Assembly (NCBI GenBank): GCA_001313065.1
Contig: BBFD01000165.1
Coordinates: 1-9,145, forward strand
Direction of reading: 5' to 3'
DNA: 9,145 bases
Origin: Silvimonas sp. JCM 19000
GTDB lineage: Bacteria > Pseudomonadota > Gammaproteobacteria > Burkholderiales > Chitinibacteraceae
Positions 1-7,027 of this stretch are shown here, in pieces. A program made the position numbers and the translations under genes. How positions within the stretch are numbered: the stretch's first letter is position 1; every line of letters begins with the position of its first letter. Below the pieces are notes generated by a model. It ran no database searches. It was not told the origin of the DNA and saw nothing but the letters and a program-made list of their open reading frames with translations.

Positions 1-159
1 CATGGCGCCCGTGGCCCGGCGATTGCTGTAGTTGGCAGCTATGAAGCCGCTGGGCCTTCTGAGACAATAATGCGCGTCAAGGTTTCAGCAATGCTGCAAC
101 AGCCTGATACAGACCGGGCGGTGCTCTTGCGCACCCCTACTTACTTTTCTTATGGTTAG
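1..159 (+). CDS. Possible C-terminal tail of an upstream gene (uncertain)
   Basis: A reading frame is open from the left edge to a TAG at 157-159, about 52 codons, ending nine bases before the rfbB start. Its tail reads RTPTYFSYG. I recognise no family. Codon use is only moderately like that of the genes downstream, and the last 30 bases are AT-richer, as an intergenic leader would be. The close spacing to rfbB would suit an upstream operon member, but the region could equally be a non-coding leader. Frames in this window are often broken, so the absence of a longer match means little. No promoter or terminator here is convincing. Confidence 0.3.
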   Translation, partial: HGARGPAIAVVGSYEAAGPSETIMRVKVSAMLQQPDTDRAVLLRTPTYFSYG

Positions 160-168
160 AGTAAACAA

Positions 169-1232
169 ATGATTCTGGTGACTGGTGGTGCCGGCTTTAT
201 CGGCGGCAATTTCGTGCTGGACTGGCTTGCGCAAAGCGACGAGCCCGTCATCAACGTCGACAAGCTCACGTACGCCGGAAACACCGACACGCTCAAATCG
301 CTGGACGGCCATCCGGGGCATGTTTTTTTGTCCGCGCGGATATCGGCGACCGCGCCGTACTTGGCCAGCTGCTGGCCGAACATCGTCCGCGTGCCGTGAT
401 CAACTTTGCGGCCGAATCGCATGTCGACCGCTCCATCAGTGGCCCCGGCGAATTTATCCAGACCAATGTGGTGGGCACCTTCAATCTGCTGGAAGCCGTG
501 CGCGCGTACTGGACTGATCTGCCCGCCGACGACAAAGCCGCCTTCCGCTTTCTGCATGTCTCTACGGATGAGGTGTATGGCACGCTGAGCGCTACCGACG
601 CCCCGTTCGCCGAAACCAACCGCTACGAACCCAACAGCCCGTACTCCGCGTCCAAGGCCGCGTCCGACCACCTGGTCCGCGCCTGGCACCACACCTACGG
701 GCTGCCGGTGTTGACCACCAATTGCTCCAACAACTACGGCCCGTATCACTTTCCGGAAAAGCTGATCCCGCTGGTCATCCTGAATGCGCTGGCGGGCAAG
801 CCGCTGCCGATTTATGGCGATGGCCAGCAAATCCGCGACTGGCTGTACGTCAAAGACCATTGCTCCGCCATCCGCCGCGTGCTGCAAGACGGCAGGCTGG
901 GCGAGACCTACAACGTGGGTGGCTGGAATGAAAAAAAAGCCAATCTTGATGTGGTCAACACCATTTGTTCCATCCTGGACCAGATCAAACCGCGCGCTGA
1001 TGGTGCGGCCTATGCCAGCCAGATTACCTATGTGCAAGACCGCCCCGGCCATGACCGGCGCTATGCCATTGATGCGCGCAAGCTGGAACGCGAACTGGGC
1101 TGGAAACCGGCCGAGACGTTTGAAACCGGCATCCGCAAAACCGTGCAGTGGTATCTGGACCACCAGGACTGGGTGAACAACGTAAGCAGCGGCGCGTATC
1201 GCGACTGGGTGGCGCAACAATATGGCCAGTGA
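169..1232 (+). CDS. rfbB: dTDP-glucose 4,6-dehydratase RfbB/RmlB (frameshifted as given)
   Basis: This is the second enzyme of dTDP-L-rhamnose synthesis. It converts dTDP-D-glucose to dTDP-4-keto-6-deoxy-D-glucose with bound NAD+, in the cytoplasm. The extended-SDR Rossmann motif [10 protein letters not shown] is at residues 5-14. STDEVYG (131-137) carries the Thr-Asp-Glu catalytic trio, and Y158-x3-K162 (YSASK) is the SDR active-site pair. Reconstructed length is about 353 aa, normal for RmlB. The frame breaks at the T7 run 323-329: the first part starts at ATG 169 and the rest runs in another frame to TGA 1230-1232. Reading the run as T5 (or T8) restores [19 protein letters not shown]. An A8 run at 931-938 stays in frame but adds a residue in the NEKKANLD segment, where homologues usually have NEKxN. 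The start has only a weak ribosome site. The end overlaps rfbD by 11 bases. Confidence 0.95.
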
Positions 1233-2134
1233 TCTGCCTCTGATTCTGGTCACCGGCAAGACGGGCCAGGTGGGTTTTGAACTGCAACGCAGTCTGGCCG
1301 TACTCGGCCAGGTGGTGGCGCTGGATCGCCACGAGTGCGATCTGTCGCAGCCGGAGGCTTTGCGCGCCTTATCCAGCGCTTGCAGCCTGATGTGATCGTC
1401 AATCCGGCGGCCTATACCGCCGTCGACAAAGCCGAAACCGATCAGGCGGCCGCGCAAGCCATCAATGGCAGCGCGCCCGGCGTGCTGGCCGAAGAAGCGG
1501 CAAAGCTGAATGCGCTGCTGGTGCATTACTCCACCGATTATGTGTTTGCGGGCGACGACCAGAGCGAGCCCTATGCCGAAGACGCGGCCACCGCGCCGCG
1601 TTCGGTGTATGGCCAGACCAAGCTGGCTGGCGAAGCAGCCATCCGCGCCGCCCACGCCCGCCATCTGATCCTGCGCACCAGTTGGGTGTATGGCGCGCAC
1701 GGCGCCAATTTTCTGAAGACGGCGTTACGTCTGGTGCAGGAGCGCGACGCGCTCAAGATTGTCGCCGACCAGATCGGCGCCCCGACGGCGGCCAGCCTGA
1801 TCGCCGACGTGACGGCGCAGCTGGTGGCGCAATATCTGCATGCCGAAGAACCGGCGGCGTATCCGTATGGCACCTATCACCTTGCAGCCGCTGGCGAAAC
1901 CAGCTGGCATGGCTATGCCCGCCATGTGGCCGAAATGGCGCAACAGGCGGGTGTGACGCTCAAAGCCACGCCCGAGCGGATTGAAGCCATCCCGACCAGC
2001 GCCTACCCGCTACCCGCGCCGCGGCCCGCTAATTCACGGCTGGATACCACGCGGCTGCGCGAGACCTTTGGCCTGACGCTGCGCCGTGGCAACAAGGCGT
2101 GGAACAGGTGCTGACGCTGTTGCTGCGTCGCTAA
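1222..2134 (+). CDS. rfbD: dTDP-4-dehydrorhamnose reductase RfbD/RmlD (two frameshifts as given)
   Basis: This enzyme does the last step of dTDP-L-rhamnose synthesis, NAD(P)H reduction of the 4-keto group. The start ATG 1222 lies inside the end of rfbB and gives [18 protein letters not shown], with a GxxGxxG nucleotide-binding motif near residues 11-18. STDYVF (about 104-109) and Y130-x3-K134 (YGQTK) form the SDR active site. LRTSWVYG and ADQIGAPT are further RmlD family motifs. Two single-base losses break it. One C is missing at 1367-1368, where restoring CCC gives [21 protein letters not shown]. One C is missing near 2082, where restoring it gives [15 protein letters not shown], the usual RmlD C-terminus, ending at TAA 2132-2134. 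The reconstructed protein is about 304 aa, normal for the family. As written, the first frame stops at 1395. Confidence 0.94.
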
Positions 2135-2139
2135 CGCTC

Positions 2140-2144
2140 AAGGA
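2140..2144 (+). promoter_or_regulatory. Ribosome binding site for rfbA
   Basis: AAGGA lies eight bases before ATG 2153. It is a clear Shine-Dalgarno site and fixes the rfbA start. It sits in the 18-base gap after the reconstructed rfbD stop. Confidence 0.7.
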
Positions 2145-2152
2145 ACAAGACG

Positions 2153-3039
2153 ATGAATCGTAAAGGCATTATCCTGGCTGGCGGCTCCGGCACCCGCCTG
2201 TATCCGGCCACCCTGGCGGTATCAAAACAACTGCTGCCCATCTATGACAAACCGATGATTTATTACCCGCTCAGCGCGCTGATGCTGGCGGGTATCCGTG
2301 AAATTCTGGTGATCTCCACCCCGCAAGACACGCCGCGCTTTGAACAATTGCTGGGCGACGGCAGCCAGTGGGGCATCCGGCTGCAGTACGCGGTGCAGGC
2401 CAGCCCGGACGGCCTGGCGCAGGCGTTTATCATTGGCGAACAGTTCATCGGCGATGACGACTGCGCACTGGTGCTGGGCGACAATATTTTCTACGGCCAC
2501 GACTTTGCCGAGCTGCTGCAAAACGCCGCCGCCAAACCGTCGGGCGCTACGGTCTTTGCCTATCGTGTGCATGATCCGGAACGCTACGGCGTGGTGGAAT
2601 TTGACGCCGAAGGCCATGCGCTCAGCCTGGAAGAAAAGCCCGCCGAGCCCAAATCCAACTACGCGGTGACTGGTTTGTATTTCTATGACAACAAAGTCGT
2701 GGAGATTGCCAAATCGATCAAACCGTCACCGCGCGGCGAGCTGGAAATCACCGACGTCAACGCGGCGTATCTGAGCGCGGGCCAGCTCGATGTGCAGACC
2801 ATGGGCCGTGGCTACGCCTGGCTGGACACCGGCACGCATGAATCGATGCTGGAAGCCAGCCAGTTCATTCATACCATCGAAGACCGCCAGGGCCTCAAAG
2901 TGTGCTGCCCGGAAGAAATCGCCTTTCGCTCGGGCTGGGTGAGCGCCGCCGAGATCGAACGCCTGGCGCAACCCCTCAAGAAAAAAAACGGCTACGGCCA
3001 GTACCTGCTGCGCATGCTCAAGGAAAAGGTTTTTTTTAA
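2153..3039 (+). CDS. rfbA: Glucose-1-phosphate thymidylyltransferase RfbA/RmlA (3' end frameshifted)
   Basis: This is the first enzyme of the rhamnose pathway: dTTP plus glucose-1-phosphate gives dTDP-glucose and pyrophosphate. The nucleotidyltransferase signature GGSGTRLYP is at residues 10-18, with K25 in [27 protein letters not shown] (about 108-115) holds the metal-binding Asp. [15 protein letters not shown] and KNGYGQYLL are characteristic of long RmlA. The body is open from 2153 to about 3029. The T8 run at 3030-3037 then removes the natural stop and the written frame runs on into rfbC until 3145. Reading T6 (or T9) puts TAA at 3037-3039, giving a protein of 294-295 aa that ends KEKVF and overlaps the rfbC ATG as TAATG. 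An in-frame A8 at 2981-2988 gives LKKKNGYG where homologues often have one residue fewer. Confidence 0.95.
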
Positions 3040-3585
3040 TGAACGTGATCGACACCGCCATCCCGGACGTCAAGATCATCGAACCGCAAGTGTTCGGCGA
3101 CGACCGTGGTTTCTTCTACGAAAGTTTCAACCAACAACGCTTTGATGCCGCCATTGGCCGCCCGGTGCAGTTTGTGCAAGACAACCACTCGCGCTCCGCC
3201 CGTGGCGTACTGCGTGGGCTGCATTATCAGATTGAACATCCGCAAGGCAAACTGGTGCGCGTAGTGGCGGGCGAGGTCTACGACGTGGCCGTCGATATGC
3301 GTCAATCCTCGGCCACCTTTGGTCAGTGGGTGGGTGTGACGCTGAGCGCGGAAAACAAACGCCAGCTGTGGGTGCCGGAAGGCTTTGCACATGGTTTTGT
3401 GGTGACCTCGGATTACGCCGAGTTCTTGTACAAGACCACGGATTACTGGTTTAAAGAACACGAACGCAGTGTGCTGTGGTCGGACCCGACGCTGGCCATC
3501 AACTGGCCGCTGGACGGGGCGCCGGCGTTGTCGGCGAAAGATGCCGCTGCCGCACTGTGGCAAAAACGCCGAGGTGTTTGCGTAA
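3039..3585 (+). CDS. rfbC: dTDP-4-dehydrorhamnose 3,5-epimerase RfbC/RmlC (3' end frameshifted)
   Basis: This enzyme epimerises C3 and C5 of dTDP-4-keto-6-deoxyglucose, between RmlB and RmlD in the pathway. It is a cupin-fold protein. Visible motifs are [13 protein letters not shown] (about 19-31), [10 protein letters not shown] with the catalytic His at 62, [22 protein letters not shown], and the active-site Tyr at about 131 in FLYKTTDYW. An A5 run at 3562-3566 should probably be A4. That gives LWQNAEVFA and a TAA at 3583-3585, for a normal-sized protein of 181 aa. As written, the frame skips this stop and reads into wzm as far as 3725. The start sits about ten bases after AAGG at the end of rfbA. 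The stop overlaps the wzm start (TAATG), which suggests translational coupling. Confidence 0.95.
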
Positions 3586-4405
3586 TGCTGCAATTTTCGG
3601 CGTCACCCCTTGAGTTGCCGCGTGGGCTCTGGCGGCACCGGGGGCTGGTCGGGGCGTTGATCCAGCGCGAGGTCGTCGGCCGTTATCGCGGTTCCGCGAT
3701 GGGCTTGTTGTGGTCGTTTTTTTAATCCGGTGTTCATGCTCTCGGTCTACACCTTTGTCTTCAGCGAAGTGTTCAAAGCGCGCTGGAGCGGTGCCAGCGG
3801 CGCGAAATCAGAATTCGCCCTGATCCTGTTTGCCGGGCTGATGGTGTTCAACCTGTTTGCCGAGTGCATCAACCGCGCCCCAACCCTGGTGCTGGCCAAC
3901 CCCAACTATGTGAAGAAGGTGATCTTTCCGCTGGAAATGCTGCCCTGGGTAAGCCTGGGCGCCGCCTTTTTTTCATATGTTGATCAGCTTTGTGGTGTGG
4001 CTGTTTTTCTACTTGATTTGCCGTGGTATTCCGCCCGCCACCATCTGGTTGCTGCCGCTGGTGATTGCGCCCTTGCTGCTGTTTACGCTGGGTGTCTCCT
4101 GGGCGTTGGCGGCTTTGGGTGTTTATTTGCGCGATATCGCCCAGGTGACGGCCTTGCTGACCACGGTCTTGATGTTCATGTCGCCGATTTTTTATCCGGC
4201 ATCTTCTTTGCCGCCTGAATACCGCGCGTTGCTCAACCTGAACCCGCTGGTGCCTATCATCGAGCAAGCGCGCAACGTCATGCTGTGGGGCCAGGGGCCC
4301 GCGTGGTCGATGCTGGCCGTGCAGTATGTGGCGGCCGTGGTAGTGGCGTGTATCGGTTTTGCCTGGTTTCAGAAAACCAGAAAAGGATTTGCAGATGTCC
4401 TCTGA
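3585..4405 (+). CDS. wzm: ABC-2 type polysaccharide export permease Wzm (two frameshifts)
   Basis: This is the membrane subunit of the ABC exporter that moves lipid-linked polysaccharide across the inner membrane. The start ATG 3585 gives [14 protein letters not shown], followed by the family N-terminus LIQREVVGRYRGSAMGLLW. About six hydrophobic segments follow: around NPVFMLSVYTFVF; FALILFAGLMVFNLF; MLISFVVWLFFYLI; LPLVIAPLLLFTLGVSWALA; LLTTVLMFMSPIFYP; and LAVQYVAAVVVACIGFAWF. RDIAQ and NPLVPIIEQAR are typical of the family. Two T7 runs, 3717-3723 and 3967-3973, each carry one T too many. T6 restores LLWSFFNPVF and GAAFFHMLISF. The reconstructed protein is about 272 aa, normal for Wzm. The TGA at 4403-4405 overlaps the wzt start by 11 bases, as expected for partner subunits. 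Confidence 0.93.
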
Positions 4406-5658
4406 ACCCGCCATCAAGGTCGAGAACGTCGGCAAGTGCTATCACATTTATGAACGCCCGCGCGATCGCCTGCTGCAGATGCTGGCGCGCGGCCGTAAGC
4501 AGTTTTTTTCGCGAGTTCTGGGCCGTTAATGGCGTGTCGTTCCAGATCGGCAAAGGCGAGACCGTCGGCATCCTCGGGCGCAACGGCAGCGGTAAATCCA
4601 CGCTGCTGCAAATGATCTGCGGCACGCTTAATCCAACCATGGGCCAGATCAGCGCGCATGGCCGCATCGCCGCCTTGCTCGAACTGGGCTCGGGGTTTAA
4701 CCCGGACTTTACCGGCGCGAAAATGTGTTCATGTATGGCAATTTGCTGGGCATGAGCCGCCAGGAAATTACCGCCCGCTACGATGCCATCGCCGAATTTG
4801 CCGATATCGGTGATTTTATCGATCAGCCGGTCAAGACTTATTCCAGCGGGATGATGGTGCGGCTGGCGTTTGCCGTGCAGGTGCAAGTCGATCCGGACAT
4901 TCTGATCGTGGACGAGGCGCTGGCCGTGGGCGATGCCGGTTTTCAGCTCAAATGCATGTTGCGTATGCGCGAGCTGCAGGAGCGTGGCGTCACCATTTTG
5001 TTTGTGTCGCATGACACCGGCAGCATCATCCGGCTGTGCGACCGGGCCATACTGCTCGACCATGGTCAGTTGCTGGTGGACAGTGATGACCCACTCGCGG
5101 TGGTCAAACAATATGAAACCCTGACCCGCGCGGGCGTGGCGCCGGTGGCAACACCGGCACAAGTGGTGCCCCAGGTCACGGTCGATTATCAGGCCGAGCT
5201 GCAGGGCATCAGCGAAACCCGGCTGGGTACGCGTGAAGCTGAATATCTTGGCGTAGATTTTCTGGGCGATGATGGCAAACCACGCCAGGTCTACCAGGCG
5301 GGTGATGTGCTGGAAATTCGCGCCACCATCCACAGCCATAAATCGTTTGCGCGCGTGGTGAGTGGTTTTACCTTGAAAAAACAAGGCCGGCGTAGACGTC
5401 TGGGGCGATAACAACCTGTATGCCGGGATAGATCTGGCATTAAGCCCGGGCAAACATACACTGGCTTATCGGTTTGTTTTGAACGTGCCTGCGGGCGAAT
5501 ATTTTCTGTATATCGGCCTGGCCGATATCTCGGGCAATCGCATCGAACTTGACCAGCGTTGGCCGATACGAAAACTTACCGTTGTGTCAAAACGCCAGGT
5601 GCTTGGTTACGTATACTCACCGGCAAATATCGAATTAAAACCGGTCACTCCGGCGTAG
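4395..5658 (+). CDS. wzt: Polysaccharide ABC exporter ATPase Wzt with C-terminal glycan-recognition domain (three frameshifts)
   Basis: This is the ATPase partner of Wzm, cytoplasmic and membrane-associated. The start ATG 4395 gives MSSEPAIKVENVGKCYHIYE. Walker A GRNGSGKS is at about 61-68, the ABC signature YSSGMMVRL at 149-157, Walker B ILIVDE at 169-174 and the H-loop His at 206. After a linker, residues about 270-420 match the Wzt C-terminal carbohydrate-binding type, with SETRLGTREAEYLGVDFL, VSGFTLKNKAGVDVWGDNN and VPAGEYFLYIGL. In characterised systems this domain recognises a terminal modification on the finished chain. Breaks: T7 at 4503-4509 should be T6 (QFFREFWAVNG). One base is missing at about 4719-4723; restoring it gives TGAENVFMYG (or TGAKNVFMYG). 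A6 at 5376-5381 should be A5 (LKNKAGVDV). The reconstructed protein is about 420 aa, ending at TAG 5656-5658. Confidence 0.93.
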
Positions 5659-5680
5659 TTCAGCACTACATGAGGGTTAA

Positions 5681-5697
5681 GACCGCGCGCGGCGGTC
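5681..5697 (+). other. Small GC-rich hairpin in the wzt-cytidylyltransferase gap
   Basis: GACCGC at 5681-5686 pairs perfectly with GCGGTC at 5692-5697 around a five-base GCGCG loop. It lies in the 72-base gap between the wzt stop and the next start, the longest gap in the operon. Only a T4 tract follows, eight bases downstream, so it is not a canonical intrinsic terminator. It could be an attenuator, an mRNA-stability element, or chance in GC-rich DNA. Confidence 0.3.
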
Positions 5698-5720
5698 GCC
5701 CCGGTTTTGCCTCATTTTGT

Positions 5721-5725
5721 GGAGA
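5721..5725 (+). promoter_or_regulatory. Ribosome binding site selecting a GTG start
   Basis: GGAGA lies five bases before GTG 5731. No ATG is suitably placed at this N-terminus. Translation from the GTG begins MVNIIAFVPAKGSS, exactly where cytidylyltransferases begin, so this site decides the start over the in-frame TTG (5707) and GTG (5719) upstream. Confidence 0.65.
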
Positions 5726-5730
5726 TCAGA

Positions 5731-7023
5731 GTGGTCAATATCATTGCCTTCGTGCCGGCCAAAGGGTCGAGCGACCGTATTCAGAACAAGAATCTGCGCG
5801 TACTGGACGGCGAGTATCTGTTCAAGCGCAAGCTGCGCCAGCTGTTGCAGTGTGACCGGATTACCGAGGTCGTGCTGGATACCGACAGCGATGAGATCGC
5901 ACACCTTGCCTCTGATTTGCCGGTCAGCCGCCTGCAGCGCCCCGCCGATCTGGCCAGCAACGCCACCGATGGGCACGAACTGTTTGCCTGGGAATGCAGC
6001 CAGCGCACGGCCGACTTGTATGTGCAGGCCTTGTGTACTGCGCCCTTTGTCGATGCCGATACGCTTAACCGTGCGATAGACGCCCTGCTGGCTAGCCCGG
6101 AGCACGACTCGCTGGTCGCGGTCACCCAGGGCAAACAGTACACCTGGAAAGACGGCAATCCGGAGTACGGCCGCGGCCGCATTCCTAACAGCGTGGACCT
6201 GCCGGCGGTCACCATCGAGGCCATGTCGCTCTACATCGTGCGTGCTCGGTGCTGACCTCGGGCAAGCGCTTTGGCAGCAAACCGCTGATGTTTGTGCTGA
6301 ACCCCACCGAAGTCGTGGACGTGAACTGGCCTGAAGATCTACAACTGGCCGAAACCATCGCAGCGGGCGCGCGTGCGCGCGAAAACCTGGCGTTGGGCGC
6401 GCTGTTTCCGTATCTGACTTCGTCGATGCTGGCCGATATCACGCGTGAAATGGGGCACAACTTTGTGCTGCCCAAAGAAATCATGGGTGGCGGGCGCTTT
6501 TTTTGGGCGGGCCAAAACCTTGCTGCTGGATCGTCCCAACGAGAACGAATCGTGGCAGGGCATTTATGACGCGCTCGACACTTATCAGTTTGTGCGTCCG
6601 GGCGATGTGATCATGGTGGAAAACCGGGTGCCTGATCATGCTTACTTCGGCAACCTGAACGCCCAGCTCGCCATGCGCGCGGGCGCGGTAGGCGCCGTGG
6701 TGGATGGTGTTACCCGCGACAAATACGATGTCGCCAAGCTCGATTTTCCGGTGTTTGCACGCGGCCATTATTGCGTGGACATCAAATTTGAAGGCACGAC
6801 GCGCGCGATGAACATGCCGATCACCATCGGCAACGTCACGGTCAAGAATGGCGATTTCATTTTCGCCGACGGCGATGGCGTGGTGGCGATTCCTGAGCAG
6901 CTCTGGCCTGAGATCAAGGATCTGGCGCTCAAAGGCATCGAAAAAGAATGGCGGGTGGGTATGGCGGTTGCGCTAGGTATTGCGCCCAAAGAAATTTTTT
7001 TTACCCGTCACGGGGAATTCTGA
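5731..7023 (+). CDS. Fused acylneuraminate cytidylyltransferase / RraA-like (HMG-aldolase family) protein (two frameshifts)
   Basis: Residues 1 to about 210 form a CMP-sugar synthetase-like domain. The nucleotide-binding segment FVPAKGSSDRIQNKNLRVLDG is at 7-27, LDTDSDEIA at 49-57, QRPADLASNATD at 69-80, YVQALCTAPFVDADTL at 97-112, and the late metal-site motif VVDVNWPEDLQLAE at 195-208. Residues about 222-430 form an RraA / HMG-CHA aldolase-like domain. Its motifs are YLTSSMLADI, PGDVIMVENRVPDHAYFGNL, AVVDGVTRD with the conserved Arg-Asp pair at 329-330, VFARGHY and FADGDGVVAIP. The inter-domain linker lies in one uninterrupted stretch (about 6249-6497), so the fusion does not depend on a correction. 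Breaks: one C lost at 6245 (RASVLTSGK restored), and T7 at 6498-6504 for T6 (GGGRFFGRAKTLLL). Reconstructed length is 430 aa. The substrate is unknown; Neu5Ac, legionaminic or pseudaminic acid, or a Kdo-like acid are all possible. The aldolase activity is family-based inference, since other RraA proteins are RNase E regulators. Confidence 0.85.
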
Positions 7024-7027
7024 AGTA

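Noticed and set aside
100..135. JUMPStart/ops-like element before rfbB
   Set aside because: GGGCGGTGCTCTTGCGC only loosely resembles the ops core GGCGGTAGCGTG, and the rest of the JUMPStart consensus is absent.
126..156. Sigma-70-like promoter (TTGCGC and TATGGT)
   Set aside because: The boxes are poor and the spacing is about 19 bases. It overlaps a possible coding tail. There is not enough to call it.
156..1700. Long minus-strand open frame of about 514 codons
   Set aside because: It lies opposite rfbB and rfbD, which have clear catalytic motifs. Long antisense frames are common in GC-rich coding DNA, and its protein resembles no family I know.
4278..5453. Minus-strand open frame of about 391 codons
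   Set aside because: It is the antisense shadow of wzm and wzt, whose Walker and signature motifs are on the + strand.
5681..5708. Intrinsic terminator after wzt
   Set aside because: The hairpin is real but short, and no T-tract follows directly; only TTTT appears eight bases later.
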